A stretch of DNA of 64,000 nt from Clostridium moniliforme (GTDB lineage: Bacteria > Bacillota > Clostridia > Clostridiales > Clostridiaceae): the NCBI RefSeq assembly GCF_017873235.1, contig NZ_JAGGJZ010000006.1:62001-126000 (forward strand), read 5' to 3'. Position numbers and translations under genes: made by a program. The notes below the pieces were generated by a model. The model was given only the letters and a program-made list of their open reading frames with translations, was not told the DNA's origin and ran no database searches. Positions 35,872-46,158 of the stretch are shown here, in pieces (positions within the stretch are counted from its first letter, which is position 1; each line of letters opens with the position of its first letter).

Positions 35872-37272
35872 CTATTGATGTTTTATATCCTTTAAATCAG
35901 CTAATGCATTTTTAATTATGTTAAAATCATCATTTACTAATGTTCTTACATGAATTAAAACCTTTCCTTTATTTATTCTTGTTATAATTGGAGTTTTATA
36001 ACTTCTTAAATATTTTTCTAACTCATCATCACTAATTAAACTACTCTTAATAGAAATGGCGTACCCATCTAATTTATAAGTTGGTAATGTTCCTCCACCT
36101 ATAAAATCCTTTTCTTCTTCTAAATTTATTTCTAATGAATTATTAACTCCTTCTAAACAAGCTAATAATTCCTTTCCCTTTTCTTTAATATCCTCTTTAC
36201 TTAAGGATATCATATTTAAAGTTGGTACTTCTTTAAGTGCTTTTTCTTCATCTAAATAATAAAGTAAAGTTCCTTCTAAAGCACTTAATGTAAACTTGTC
36301 AACTCTTAAAGCTCTTAAAAGTTGATTTTTCTTAATTCGATCTATATATTTTTTCTTTCCAACTATAATTCCAGCCTGTGGACCTCCTAGAAGCTTGTCC
36401 CCTGAAAAAGTAACTAGATCAACACCAGCTTCAACTGTTGCTTTTACTGTTTTTTCTTCATCTATACCATATTTACTTAAATCTATAAGAGCTCCACTAC
36501 CTAAGTCTTCAATTACAGGAATATTTAATTTTTTACCTAATTTACTAAGTTCTTCTGACTCTACTTCTTTAGTAAATCCAACTATTTTAAAATTAGAACT
36601 ATGTACCTTTAATAATGCTCCAGTATTTTCGTTTATAGCACTTTCATAATCAGATATATGAGTTCTATTTGTTGTTCCAACTTCTATAAGAGTAGCTCCT
36701 GACATTTTCATTACCTCTGGTATTCTAAAAGAACCTCCAATTTCAATAAGTTCTCCCCTAGATACTATTGCTTCTTTATCCTTTACTAGCTCATTTAATA
36801 CAATCATAACAGCTGCTGCATTATTATTAACTATAACAGCACCCTCTGCTCCAGTAAGTTCCTTTAGAATGCTTTCAACATGATCATATCTTGAACCACG
36901 TCTTCCAAGTTCAATATCATATTCTAAATTATTATAAGTCTTTGCTACTTTTATAATATTTTTTATAGCATTATCACTTAAAAGAGAACGTCCTAAGTTA
37001 GTATGTATAACTATACCAGTACCATTTACAACTGATTTTAATGATGAGTCCCTTTTATTATTTAAAATTTCTTTTGCCTTTTTTATTATTTCTTCCTTAA
37101 CTACTACATCTTCCCTATTGCCATTTATTATCGCATCTCTATAAAAATCTAAAGAATTTCTTAGAGATTCCACTATCTCTTTCCTTGAGAATTTATCATA
37201 TATACTTAATATTTCTTCACTTTCTAAAAGTAAATCCATTTTTGGTAATGCTCTTAATATTTCTCTATTCAT
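35872..37272 (-). CDS. selA: L-seryl-tRNA(Sec) selenium transferase SelA
   Basis: PLP enzyme converting Ser-tRNA(Sec) to Sec-tRNA(Sec) with selenophosphate; 466 residues. The PLP-lysine region is VTFSGDKLLGGPQAGIIVG (near 290-310), and the N-terminal VNGTGIVIHTNLGRSLL and the EIGGSFRIPEVMKMSGA stretch are the usual SelA signatures. It begins the selA-selB operon and is divergent from the tRNA-Sec gene 178 bases away. Confidence 0.96.
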   Translation of the reverse strand: MNREILRALPKMDLLLESEEILSIYDKFSRKEIVESLRNSLDFYRDAIINGNREDVVVKEEIIKKAKEILNNKRDSSLKSVVNGTGIVIHTNLGRSLLSDNAIKNIIKVAKTYNNLEYDIELGRRGSRYDHVESILKELTGAEGAVIVNNNAAAVMIVLNELVKDKEAIVSRGELIEIGGSFRIPEVMKMSGATLIEVGTTNRTHISDYESAINENTGALLKVHSSNFKIVGFTKEVESEELSKLGKKLNIPVIEDLGSGALIDLSKYGIDEEKTVKATVEAGVDLVTFSGDKLLGGPQAGIIVGKKKYIDRIKKNQLLRALRVDKFTLSALEGTLLYYLDEEKALKEVPTLNMISLSKEDIKEKGKELLACLEGVNNSLEINLEEEKDFIGGGTLPTYKLDGYAISIKSSLISDDELEKYLRSYKTPIITRINKGKVLIHVRTLVNDDFNIIKNALADLKDIKHQ

Positions 37273-37407
37273 ATAACCACCCTCTATTTAAATTTATTTT
37301 TTATACCCTTTAGTTAATTTTTATAGGTAAATCTTAATAAAATATATTATTCCACTAATTTCCCTTGGCTTATTTTGTATTTTTTTATTATTTTACCATA
37401 AATTAGA

Positions 37408-37436
37408 TTGATTTTTTGAAAATTTTGAATTATAAT
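37408..37436 (+). promoter_or_regulatory. Promoter of the selenocysteine tRNA gene
   Basis: TTGATT (37408-37413), 17 bases, then TATAAT (37431-37436), 14 bases before the mature tRNA 5' end. Good match to the sigma-A consensus. The 37273-37407 gap otherwise holds the divergent selA promoter. Confidence 0.75.
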
Positions 37437-37449
37437 TATTATGTTTCAT

Positions 37450-37546
37450 GGGGGTAGATAAGGACTGGTGTCTTTACAGGTCTTCAACACCTAGTTGTGG
37501 TACTAATACTATCATAGGTGGGTTCGATTCCCACATACTCCCGCCA
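37450..37546 (+). tRNA. selC: tRNA-Sec (UCA anticodon)
   Basis: 97 bases including an encoded CCA. It shows the hallmarks of tRNA-Sec: an extended acceptor stem (GGGGGTA pairing with TACTCCC with one G-U), a 6-bp D stem with a 4-base loop (AAGGAC, TGGT, GTCTTT), anticodon TCA in the loop CTTCAAC, a long variable arm (GTGGTA, CTAA, TACTAT) and a T arm GTGGG TTCGATT CCCAC. The eighth acceptor position is a G:A mismatch. Confidence 0.95.
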
Positions 37547-37566
37547 AATTATTTATATATTTATCA

Positions 37567-37600
37567 TAAACACTTTATTATTTAGAGTGTTTATTTTTTT
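37567..37600 (+). terminator. Terminator of the tRNA-Sec gene
   Basis: TAAACACT pairs with AGTGTTTA, followed directly by seven T on the plus strand. Confidence 0.9.
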
Positions 37601-37754
37601 GTCCTTCTATATATTATTATAGTCCTAATAAATATAATTAGAAATTATATTACAAAAATATATTTTTTAATTAAAATAAAAAATATATTTTTCTTTATTT
37701 CTTATAAAATTTACCTAAAAATCAAATATTAGTTTAAAATAGGATAAAAAAATA

Positions 37755-37770
37755 GCACCACTAAGGGTGC
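37755..37770 (-). terminator. Isolated terminator-like hairpin between selC and pyk
   Basis: GCACC, six bases, GGTGC, followed on the minus strand by TATTTTTTTATCC. The pyk gene already has its own terminator upstream of it (37886-37923). The hairpin could be a second pyk terminator or the end of a short unannotated RNA read leftward from about 37880. The remainder of 37600-37930 shows nothing coding. Confidence 0.55.
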
Positions 37771-37885
37771 AATAGAATCAGTTGCCAATATAATCATTAA
37801 TTTTAAACGTATATCTTATAATATTAACATATATATTTACTAATATACAATACTTTTTTATTTTTATCAATATTTTTTAAAATAA

Positions 37886-37923
37886 AAAATAACCCTTAGA
37901 AATAAATTCTAAAGGTTATTTTA
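37886..37923 (-). terminator. Terminator of pyk
   Basis: AATAACC-C-TTAGAA pairs with TTCTAA-A-GGTTATT, one mismatch, followed on the minus strand by a T-rich stretch. It begins eight bases past the pyk stop. Confidence 0.8.
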
Positions 37924-37930
37924 TTTTAAA

Positions 37931-39349
37931 CTATTCTACAACAGTTATCTTCATTAAGTTAGTTGTTCCAACCTTTTCTACAGGTACTCCAGCAGCTATA
38001 ACTACTGTATCACCCTTCTTGATTAATTCATTCTTTTCAGCTATTTCAATTGATTTTTCCATCATTTCATCAGTTGATTCTAATCTATCAGAAACTATTG
38101 GATATACACCCCATGAGAATGCTAATTTCTTAGCAACCTTTTCTTCTGGAGTTATAGCTATGATTGGGCATTCTGGTCTGCATTGTGATATTCTCTTAGC
38201 AGTTGCTCCACTTTGTGTTGATGCAACAATTGCTGATGCTAATAATTCATTTGCAGCATTACATGCAGCTCTACTAATTACTCCTGAAATTGCAGGAACA
38301 TGTTTAGTTGCCTTTGATACAGCAACTTCATATTTTAATTGCTTTTCAGCTTCTTCAGCGATTTTAGCCATTGTTCTAACAGCTTCAACTGGATAACTTC
38401 CGTTAGCACTTTCTCCTGATAACATTATTGCATCTGTTCCATCTAAGATAGCATTAGCTACGTCTGATACTTCAGCTCTTGTTGGTCTTGGATTTCTGAT
38501 CATTGAATCTAACATTTGAGTTGCAGTAACAACTGGTTTTCCAGCTTTGTTACACTTTTGTATTATCATCTTTTGAACAGCTGGTACGTTTTCTATTGGA
38601 ATTTCAACTCCAAGGTCTCCTCTAGCTACCATTATAGCATCTGATACTTCGATTATTGAATCGATGTTATCAACACCTTCTTGGTTTTCTATCTTAGGAC
38701 AGATAAGTATTTCTTCTCCACCATTTTCATCTAAAACTTTTCTTATAGCTTTTACGTCTTCAGCTTTTCTTACGAATGATGCAGCAATCATAGTTACTCC
38801 CATTTTACATCCGAATATTAAGTCTGCTTCGTCTTTTTCAGTTAAAGCTGGTAATTTAATTGATACTCCTGGAACATTAACTCCCTTATGAGTTCCAACT
38901 AATCCAGTGTTTTTAACTTCACAGTGAATTTTATTTCCTTCTACTGACTTAACTTCTAATCCAACTAAACCATCATCTATTAATATAGTGTTTCCTGGTT
39001 TAACATCATTAGCAAGTCCATCATAAGTAACTGAACACTTAGTTGTATCTCCAATTACTTCTTCTTTAACGTATATAGTAAAGTCTGATCCCTTTTGAAG
39101 TTCAACTTTACTTGGTTCAAATTTACCAGTTCTTATTTCTGGTCCCTTTGTATCTAAAACAATTGCAATTTCCTTGTTGTATTTCTTAGCTAATTTCTTA
39201 ACTAAGTTTATTCTTCCAGCATGTTCTTCATGATCTCCATGTGAGAAATTATGTCTTGAAGCATTCATTCCTGATAAAATTATCTTTGATAATACTTCTT
39301 CACTTTCACTTGCTGGACCAATTGTACAAATCATCTTAGTCTTTTTCAT
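37931..39349 (-). CDS. pyk: Pyruvate kinase
   Basis: Last step of glycolysis: PEP + ADP to pyruvate + ATP; 472 residues, so it lacks the extra C-terminal PEP-utiliser domain of some Firmicute enzymes. Motifs are KTKMICTIGPAS at the start, NFSHGDHEEH, DTKGPEIRTG, MVARGDLGVEIP and TATQMLDSM. CGAGGGAGTG precedes the ATG. It follows pfkA by 69 bases and ends in a strong terminator, so pfkA-pyk probably share a transcript. Confidence 0.97.
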   Translation of the reverse strand: MKKTKMICTIGPASESEEVLSKIILSGMNASRHNFSHGDHEEHAGRINLVKKLAKKYNKEIAIVLDTKGPEIRTGKFEPSKVELQKGSDFTIYVKEEVIGDTTKCSVTYDGLANDVKPGNTILIDDGLVGLEVKSVEGNKIHCEVKNTGLVGTHKGVNVPGVSIKLPALTEKDEADLIFGCKMGVTMIAASFVRKAEDVKAIRKVLDENGGEEILICPKIENQEGVDNIDSIIEVSDAIMVARGDLGVEIPIENVPAVQKMIIQKCNKAGKPVVTATQMLDSMIRNPRPTRAEVSDVANAILDGTDAIMLSGESANGSYPVEAVRTMAKIAEEAEKQLKYEVAVSKATKHVPAISGVISRAACNAANELLASAIVASTQSGATAKRISQCRPECPIIAITPEEKVAKKLAFSWGVYPIVSDRLESTDEMMEKSIEIAEKNELIKKGDTVVIAAGVPVEKVGTTNLMKITVVE

Positions 39350-39418
39350 TCAAATAACACTCCCTCGTTTTTTAATTAACCCAAAATCTATATATAAAAA
39401 TTTATTTATAGCTAATAA

Positions 39419-40378
39419 TTATTTTGATAATGTTTCTGCTATCTTGTAAGTTTCTTCATCAAATTTGCTTTCCATAGCTAATGCTTCATCTATATCCATG
39501 TCTACTATCTTATTTCCAACAGTACCTATAACTCTTGAAGTTTTACCTTCTAATAATACTTCTACAGCCTTTGCACCCATCTTTGAAGATAATACTCTAT
39601 CAAAAGCACTTGGACTTCCACCTCTTTGGATATGTCCTAAAACAGTTGCTCTAGTTTCAATTCCTGTAACTTCTTCAACTTCTTCTGCAAGTTCAAATGC
39701 TCCACCTACACCCTCAGCTAAAAGAATAAGATTGTGCATTTTTCCATTTTGTTTTCCTTCTAGGATAGTTTTGCATAAGTTGTTTTTGTCAAATCCTTTT
39801 TCTGGAGTTATTATTGCTTCTGCTCCACCTGCTAATCCTGCATATAAAGCTATATCTCCACAATTTCTTCCCATAACTTCAACTATTGAAACTCTTTCAT
39901 GAGATGTTGAAGTATCTCTTATTTTGTTAATTGCATCTAGTACTGTGTTTAATGCTGTATCAAATCCTATAGTGTAATCTGTATATGCTAAGTCATTATC
40001 TATAGTTCCTGGTAATCCTACAGTCTTAACTCCTAATTTTGAAAGAAGTTTAGCTCCTGTAAATGATCCATCTCCTCCAATTACAACTAAAGCATCTACA
40101 CCATAAGCTTTTAATATCTTAACTGCTTTTTTTCTTACTTCTTCTTGCTTAAACTCTGGACATCTAGCTGTTCTTAGTATTGTTCCACCTCTTTGGATTA
40201 TATCTGCAACAGATGATCTATCCATAGTGAATAATTCTCCATTTATTAATCCGCTATATCCTCTTTGAACTCCCATTACCTCTAATCCTGCTGCTAATGC
40301 AGTTCTAGTTACCGCTCTAATTGCAGCGTTCATTCCTGGTGCATCTCCACCACTAGTTAAAATAGCTATCTTTTTCAT
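39419..40378 (-). CDS. pfkA: ATP-dependent 6-phosphofructokinase
   Basis: Commits fructose-6-phosphate to glycolysis; 319 residues, bacterial type. [29 protein letters not shown] and [22 protein letters not shown] are the ATP, metal and catalytic motifs, with [16 protein letters not shown] and [14 protein letters not shown] following. AAAGGAGGAGTAATC precedes the ATG. It is expressed from the promoter at 40459-40487 with about 80 bases of 5' UTR. Confidence 0.97.
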   Translation of the reverse strand: MKKIAILTSGGDAPGMNAAIRAVTRTALAAGLEVMGVQRGYSGLINGELFTMDRSSVADIIQRGGTILRTARCPEFKQEEVRKKAVKILKAYGVDALVVIGGDGSFTGAKLLSKLGVKTVGLPGTIDNDLAYTDYTIGFDTALNTVLDAINKIRDTSTSHERVSIVEVMGRNCGDIALYAGLAGGAEAIITPEKGFDKNNLCKTILEGKQNGKMHNLILLAEGVGGAFELAEEVEEVTGIETRATVLGHIQRGGSPSAFDRVLSSKMGAKAVEVLLEGKTSRVIGTVGNKIVDMDIDEALAMESKFDEETYKIAETLSK

Positions 40379-40458
40379 GATTACTCCTCCTTTTTACCTG
40401 TAGGGCACAATTTGTCCCATTGGCAATAAGCCTTCCCACTTTTATATGACCGTTTATA

Positions 40459-40487
40459 ATTGTACATAAATTGTTGAATTTTATCAA
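40459..40487 (-). promoter_or_regulatory. Promoter of pfkA-pyk
   Basis: TTGATA (40482-40487), 17 bases, TACAAT (40459-40464) on the minus strand. In the leader between it and the ribosome site is an imperfect inverted repeat (GGGACAAA / TTGTGCCC) that could be an RNA hairpin or operator. Confidence 0.65.
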
Positions 40488-40489
40488 TG

Positions 40490-40870
40490 TAAATTCTTCA
40501 CTTTTTATATACTTTTATTTATTTAAATATATTTTTTAATTTATAAAATAACCACAATATTCTAAACAATTCTACATAATTATTATACCCTATGTAATTA
40601 AATTTTATATATAAATTTTAATTTTTTAGGAATTCATTATTGTAAAAATTTTCATTTATGTTTCTTTTAATATTTCAAACTTATTTTAACTATTTCTCAT
40701 TTTTAAATAGTTTGTTTTATTTTTTTATCATTTAAACAATCTATAAATTGAATATTTATAGATTTTTATTAAATATTTTTTTATTTCTTATAGTACAATT
40801 ATCTACTTATTTATATAAAATTTCAAGACTAAATACTAAATTTTCAGTATTTTTGAACTATTTTAACAAA
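40490..40870. other. Non-coding gap between pfkA promoter and dnaE terminator
   Basis: About 380 very AT-rich bases without an ORF, RNA gene or repeat that I can support. It separates the dnaE terminator from the pfkA promoter. Confidence 0.5.
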
Positions 40871-40871
40871 A

Positions 40872-40906
40872 AAAGATATGATGCATAAAAATAACATCAT
40901 ATCTTT
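40872..40906 (-). terminator. Terminator of dnaE
   Basis: AAAGATATGATG pairs perfectly with CATCATATCTTT around an 11-base loop, followed on the minus strand by TTTTGTTAAAA. It starts eight bases past the dnaE stop. Confidence 0.85.
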
Positions 40907-40913
40907 AAAACTT

Positions 40914-43900
40914 TTAGGAAGAAACTACCTTTATATTCTCTTCTCCATATTTATCTTTAAGTTCTTTTATTATTTCAGTATTTAAATTTACCCAAGCATC
41001 CTTAGATAATCTATAACTTCTTTTTCTTTCTGAATTGAATAAATATACAGCTGAATCTCCCTTATACTCAGAAAATCCATGTTTAAGTTCAAAATTTATT
41101 TTTTTCATAGACTCATCATTTTCTACTCTTATATAAACTTTATTTGAATCAACTTTTTCTAAGCCTTCAACTTTTTCACAAATAAGTTTTGGTGGCTCAT
41201 CTTCCTTTAAACTAATTCTTCCTGTTATAGTTACAAGTCCATCTTCTGATATACTTTCACGAACTTTATCTAATGTTCTTGGAAAAACTATTACTTCTAT
41301 TTCCCCACTTAAATCTTCAAGTTTTAAAAATGCCATAATAGTATTATTTCTTGTAACTTTTTGATTTACTTCTGTAAGTATTCCACCAAGTACAACTCTA
41401 TCATTATCTTTAATTGGCATTTCAGTTGATATATCATTTATATTTATTCCCTTTGATATATTTTCTTCTAAAGCTTTATGAACATCAAATATAGTATTTA
41501 TAGTTGTTGTAGTTTGCATTTTTAAGCTTTTTTCATATTCATCTAATGGATGTCCTGATAAATACATACCTGTCATTTCTTTTTCCATAGATAAAAGATA
41601 TTTCTTATTAAATTCCTTTATATCTGGATAAGTAATCTCTGGCATACTAATGTCCTCTTCAATTGCAAAAAGACTTATTTGACCATCAATATTTCTTTTT
41701 CTTTCTCCTGATACTCCATCCATAATCTTTTCATAAACTGCTAAAAGTTTTGATCTAAAAATTCCAAATGAATCTAGCGCACCTGCCTTTATTAAACTTT
41801 CAACAGCTCTTTTATTTATTGTTGTAAGATCTAACTTACTTAAAAAATCCATTATTGAAGTAAACTCGCCCTTTTCTTCTCTTGATTTTACAATGTTATC
41901 AACTACATTAAGACCAACATTTCTAATAGCTGCAAGACCAAAAATTATTTTATCTCCTTCAACTGTAAACTTTGAAAAACTTCTATTTATATCAGGTGGA
42001 ATAACTTGAATTCCTAATGTTTCTGCAAATTTTATGTAAGCTGATACTTTTTCATTTATTCCCATAACAGAATTAAGCATAGCTGCAATCATCTCTACTG
42101 GATAATATCTCATTAAATATGCTGTTTGATATCCAACAACTCCATAAGCTGCAGCATGAGACTTATTAAATGCATAGGATGCAAAGTCCATCATCATATC
42201 ATATATTTTATTTGCTACTTCTTCAGATATTCCGTTTCTTAAACATCCAGGAACTTCAATATTTCCATTATCATCTACAATTCCATAAATAAAGTTTTTT
42301 CGCTCTTCTTCCATAACTTTATGTTTTTTCTTAGACATAGCTCTTCTAACAAGGTCACTTCTTCCCATGGAATATCCAGCTAACTTTCTAACAATTTCCA
42401 TAACCTGTTCTTGATATACCATAACACCATAAGTAACATTTAATATATCTTCAAGTTCTGGAGTTAAATATTCAACTTTATTGGGATTGTTTTTTCTTTC
42501 TATATACCTTGGTATTTCAGCCATTGGACCTGGTCTATATAATGAAATACCGGCAATAATGTCTTCTAATGAATCAGGTTTAAGCTCCTTCATAAAGGAA
42601 ACCATTCCAGCTGATTCCAACTGAAATACACCAGTTGTTTTACCTTCTCCAATCATTTTATAAACTTCTTTATCAGAAAAGTCTATTTTATCTAGGTCTA
42701 TGGTAACATTTCTATTGTATTTAATCATTTTTAAGGCATCATTCATAACTGTTAATGTACGAAGTCCTAAAAAGTCCATTTTTAAAAGTCCAAGTTCCTC
42801 TAAAGTTGTCATTCCAAATTGAGTTACTATCATTTCTTCATTTTTTTGAAGTGGAACATATTCAACTAATGGCTTTGATGCAATAACAACACCAGCTGCA
42901 TGAGTTGATGAGTGTCTTGGTAGCCCCTCTAAATCTTTACTGACATCTATAAGATTTTTAACTCTTTCCTCAGTGTCGTAAGCTGTCTTAAGTTCTGGAT
43001 TTAAGTCTAGTGCCTTTTCTATAGTTATTCCAAGCATTGTTGGGATCATCTTTGCTATTCTATCCACTTCTGCATAGGAATAATCCATTGCCCTACCAAC
43101 GTCTCTTATACAGGCTCTAGCTGCCATTGTTCCAAAGGTTATAATTTGAGATACATTATCCGCTCCATACTTTTCAACAACATAGTCAATAACTTCCTGT
43201 CTTCTTTCATAACAAAAATCTGAATCTATATCAGGCATACTTACTCTTTCAGGATTTAAGAATCTTTCAAAAAGTAAACTATACTTAATTGGATCTATTT
43301 TTGTTATTCCTAATGTAAAGGCAACTATTGAACCTGCAGCTGATCCTCTTCCTGGACCTGTTGGTATTCCATTTTCATAAGAAAATCTTATAAAATCCCA
43401 AACTATAAGGAAATAATCAACATAGCCCATTTGATTAATTACTCCAAGTTCATAGTCTAATCTATCTATTAAAACTTTAGCTTCTTCATTTTCTTCCCTC
43501 ATGCTATATATCTTGTCATAATTATATTCTTCATTTTTTATATCATCAAAAACAGAATATCTCTCAATAAGTCCCTTATAACAAGTATCTCTTAAGTAAA
43601 TATAAGGATCTTCTTCTCCTTCTGGAAGTGGAAACTTAGGTAATTTAGATACGTGAAATTCATAATCAAAGTTACATTCATCTGCAATTTTAACTGTATT
43701 TTCTAAAGCCTCCTTAACATAAGAAAACATTTCATACATTTCTTCAGGAGATTTTAAATAAAATTGATCTGAAGGATATCTTCTTCTATTTGGATCATCA
43801 ACAGTTTTTCCTGTTTGAATGCACATTAATATATCATGTGATTTAGAATCTTTTTGTTCTATGTAATGAACATCATTTGTAGCAACTAATGGTATTCCTG

Positions 43901-44492
43901 TTTCCTTTGATAACTTTATATTTAATTCATTTACCTTTCTTTGTTCTTCCATTCCATGATTTTGGAGTTCTAAATAAAATCCATCTTTAAATATATCTTT
44001 ATAAAGCAGAGCAACTTCTTTTGCTTTATCATAATCACCATTAAGTTGTGCTTTTTGTACTTCTCCACCAAGACAAGCACTTAAAGCAATTATACCTTCA
44101 CTATGTTCCCTTAAATAATCATGATCAACTCTTGGTTTATAATAAAAACCATCTATAGATGCAGCTGATACTATTTTCATTAAATTTTCATAACCAGTTT
44201 GATTTTTAACTAATAAAACTAAATGATTTGTACTATTATCTTTATCTATATTCTTAATTTTCATAGATTTACTTGCTACATAAACTTCACATCCAAGTAT
44301 AGGTTTAATTCCTTCTTCTTTTGCAGCTTTATAAAAATCTACACAACCATACATAACTCCATGGTCTGTAATAGCCATACTATCCATTCCAAGTTCTTTA
44401 GCCTTTTTTACAAGTTTTTTTATTTTACCAGAACCATCTAAAAGACTATATTCCGTATGAAGATGTAAGTGACAAAATCTTTTCTTTTCCAA
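40914..44492 (-). CDS. dnaE: DNA polymerase III alpha subunit DnaE
   Basis: Replicative-type polymerase of the C family, DnaE group; about 1192 residues. It has an N-terminal PHP domain (RFCHLHLHTEYSLLDG; DHGVMYG), the polymerase core with TGPGRGSAAGS and PDIDSDFCYERRQ (the catalytic aspartates), SYAFNKSHAAAYG, and a C-terminal OB domain with VVLGGILTEVNQKVTRNN. In Firmicutes DnaE works with PolC, usually in primer extension. Start choice: the SD GAGAGGAG is one base before a GTG at 44501 but ten bases before the in-frame TTG at 44492, so the TTG is preferred. It lies downstream of whiA. Confidence 0.95.
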   Translation of the reverse strand: MEKKRFCHLHLHTEYSLLDGSGKIKKLVKKAKELGMDSMAITDHGVMYGCVDFYKAAKEEGIKPILGCEVYVASKSMKIKNIDKDNSTNHLVLLVKNQTGYENLMKIVSAASIDGFYYKPRVDHDYLREHSEGIIALSACLGGEVQKAQLNGDYDKAKEVALLYKDIFKDGFYLELQNHGMEEQRKVNELNIKLSKETGIPLVATNDVHYIEQKDSKSHDILMCIQTGKTVDDPNRRRYPSDQFYLKSPEEMYEMFSYVKEALENTVKIADECNFDYEFHVSKLPKFPLPEGEEDPYIYLRDTCYKGLIERYSVFDDIKNEEYNYDKIYSMREENEEAKVLIDRLDYELGVINQMGYVDYFLIVWDFIRFSYENGIPTGPGRGSAAGSIVAFTLGITKIDPIKYSLLFERFLNPERVSMPDIDSDFCYERRQEVIDYVVEKYGADNVSQIITFGTMAARACIRDVGRAMDYSYAEVDRIAKMIPTMLGITIEKALDLNPELKTAYDTEERVKNLIDVSKDLEGLPRHSSTHAAGVVIASKPLVEYVPLQKNEEMIVTQFGMTTLEELGLLKMDFLGLRTLTVMNDALKMIKYNRNVTIDLDKIDFSDKEVYKMIGEGKTTGVFQLESAGMVSFMKELKPDSLEDIIAGISLYRPGPMAEIPRYIERKNNPNKVEYLTPELEDILNVTYGVMVYQEQVMEIVRKLAGYSMGRSDLVRRAMSKKKHKVMEEERKNFIYGIVDDNGNIEVPGCLRNGISEEVANKIYDMMMDFASYAFNKSHAAAYGVVGYQTAYLMRYYPVEMIAAMLNSVMGINEKVSAYIKFAETLGIQVIPPDINRSFSKFTVEGDKIIFGLAAIRNVGLNVVDNIVKSREEKGEFTSIMDFLSKLDLTTINKRAVESLIKAGALDSFGIFRSKLLAVYEKIMDGVSGERKRNIDGQISLFAIEEDISMPEITYPDIKEFNKKYLLSMEKEMTGMYLSGHPLDEYEKSLKMQTTTTINTIFDVHKALEENISKGININDISTEMPIKDNDRVVLGGILTEVNQKVTRNNTIMAFLKLEDLSGEIEVIVFPRTLDKVRESISEDGLVTITGRISLKEDEPPKLICEKVEGLEKVDSNKVYIRVENDESMKKINFELKHGFSEYKGDSAVYLFNSERKRSYRLSKDAWVNLNTEIIKELKDKYGEENIKVVSS

Positions 44493-44528
44493 AATAGTCA
44501 CACTCCTCTCTATATAAGAGAAAGGCCA

Positions 44529-45479
44529 TTAGTATGTACCTGACCTTATCTCTTCTGCAATCTTTTCAATTTTTCTTAATCTATGATTCACTCCAGATTT
44601 TCCAACTGGTGGCTCTAACATTTCCCCTAATTCTTTTAATGACTCTTCTGGGTATTCAAGTCTAAGTTCAGCTATTTCTTGAAGATTTTTTGGTAATCTT
44701 TGAAGACCAATATTTTCTTGAATAAGCTTAATACTTTCAACCTGTCTAACTGCAGCATTAACTGTTTTTGAAAGATTTGCAGTTTCACAATTTACAAGTC
44801 TATTTACATTATTTCTCATTTCTTTTTTTATTCTTATATTTTCTAATTCAAGAAGACATGTATGAGCACCTAATATATTTAATAAATCTACTATTTGCTC
44901 CCCTTCTTTAATATAAATAATGAAACTATTTTTTCTTTGAATAACTTTAGAATTAAGTCCACAACTATTTATAAGTTCGCATAAATCTCTAGCATATTCT
45001 TCACTATGAGTAACAAATTCTAAATGATAAGTTTTTTCTGGATTACTTATACTTCCACCACCTAAAAAGGCTCCTCTTATATAAGCTCTTTTTGTATCAT
45101 CATTATCTACCATTTTAGGATCTATAGTGTAATCTAAACTCATAACCCCATCAATCTCTTTTAATATACCTGTTTCCTCTAGAAGTCCACGAACTCCCAT
45201 TTCTTCATCTATAACAACCATATATATATTATTCTTTTTAAGAGAATTACTTTTCTTAACCATTAATTTAGAATGAATATTAAAATGTTCTTTTAATAAA
45301 GTAAATATAAGTCTTGCACTTGCAGGATTTTCAGTAGTTATTCTAAAGGCTAATCCCCCTCCAGAAAACGCAATAGTTCCACTTACTTTCATAATTGCTG
45401 AAATCTCTGCTAAAGTCTCCTCTTTGCTTATATCACTATATCTACAAATTTCTCCTTTAACTTTTGATGAAAACGACAT
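44529..45479 (-). CDS. whiA: DNA-binding protein WhiA
   Basis: Conserved regulator of cell division or sporulation-linked functions; 316 residues. It has an N-terminal LAGLIDADG-like fold (AYIRGAFLGGGSISNPEKTYHLEF, about 129-152) and a C-terminal helix-turn-helix (LKELGEMLEPPVGKSGVNHRLRKI). GGAGAGCAATAA precedes the ATG. In most Firmicutes whiA follows rapZ-yvcK; here those genes are 15 kb away with a sugar cluster in between. Confidence 0.95.
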   Translation of the reverse strand: MSFSSKVKGEICRYSDISKEETLAEISAIMKVSGTIAFSGGGLAFRITTENPASARLIFTLLKEHFNIHSKLMVKKSNSLKKNNIYMVVIDEEMGVRGLLEETGILKEIDGVMSLDYTIDPKMVDNDDTKRAYIRGAFLGGGSISNPEKTYHLEFVTHSEEYARDLCELINSCGLNSKVIQRKNSFIIYIKEGEQIVDLLNILGAHTCLLELENIRIKKEMRNNVNRLVNCETANLSKTVNAAVRQVESIKLIQENIGLQRLPKNLQEIAELRLEYPEESLKELGEMLEPPVGKSGVNHRLRKIEKIAEEIRSGTY

Positions 45480-45700
45480 TTATTGCTCTCCTTCTATATA
45501 TACTAATTAAATATATATCTAACTATATACAATAGTTAATTATATCATAAAACCTTTAATTTTCTAACGATATTATTCCTTGAATTTAAGTAAATATATT
45601 CTTATTTTAAATAAAATTTTAATTTAATAGTATATAATTAAATTACATAAGAAATTATATATATTTAAAAAAATTTTAATAGATTTAGGAGGAGTTATTA

Positions 45701-45997
45701 ATGGAAAATATAAATTTAAGTCTTCAAATATTACCTGTTGTTAAGGAAGAGGATATTTATCCAGTAGTGGATAAGGTAATAGAATACATACAATCTAAAG
45801 GTGTTAAGTATGAAGTTGGTCCTATGGAAACTACAATGGAAGGAGATATGGATACTCTTTTAAGTATAGTTAAAGAAGCTCAAAACATTTGTGTAAATGA
45901 AGGGGCTAAAAGAGTTATTTCTGTAGTTAAAATAGACTATAAACCAAATGGCGTTACAATGGATGAAAAAACTTATAAATATAGAAAAGATATATAA
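45701..45997 (+). CDS. MTH1187/YkoF-like thiamine-binding family protein
   Basis: 98 residues, alpha/beta ferredoxin-like. It contains NLSLQILPVVKEEDIYPVVDKVIEYI and KYEVGPMETTMEGDMDTLLSIV, the recognisable core of the MTH1187 (DUF77) family, members of which bind thiamine or hydroxymethylpyrimidine. AGGAGGAGTTATTA precedes the ATG. Plus-strand, single gene, ended by the shared hairpin at 46031-46085. No riboswitch (TPP) is seen upstream. Confidence 0.85.
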   Translation: MENINLSLQILPVVKEEDIYPVVDKVIEYIQSKGVKYEVGPMETTMEGDMDTLLSIVKEAQNICVNEGAKRVISVVKIDYKPNGVTMDEKTYKYRKDI

Positions 45998-46030
45998 ATT
46001 TAACCTTAACTTACAAATAATCACAAAACA

Positions 46031-46085
46031 AAAGATAACCTAAAAAATTTAATAATATTAGTTACTAAATTTTTAGGTTATCTTT
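46031..46085. terminator. Bidirectional terminator between the MTH1187 gene and glgP
   Basis: AAAGATAACCTAAAAA and TTTTTAGGTTATCTTT arms extend to nearly 20 bp around a 13-base loop, with T-rich flanks on both sides. It serves the plus-strand gene ending at 45997 and the minus-strand glgP ending at 46159. Confidence 0.85.
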
Positions 46086-46158
46086 AATTTAAATTTGTAA
46101 TTATATTTTTAACTAGTGGTTATTTTAGATAGACATATCCGAATTTTTATTTATATCC

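Noticed and set aside
38019..39902. Plus-strand frames of 75-145 codons opposite pyk and pfkA
   Set aside because: Shadows of conserved glycolytic genes.
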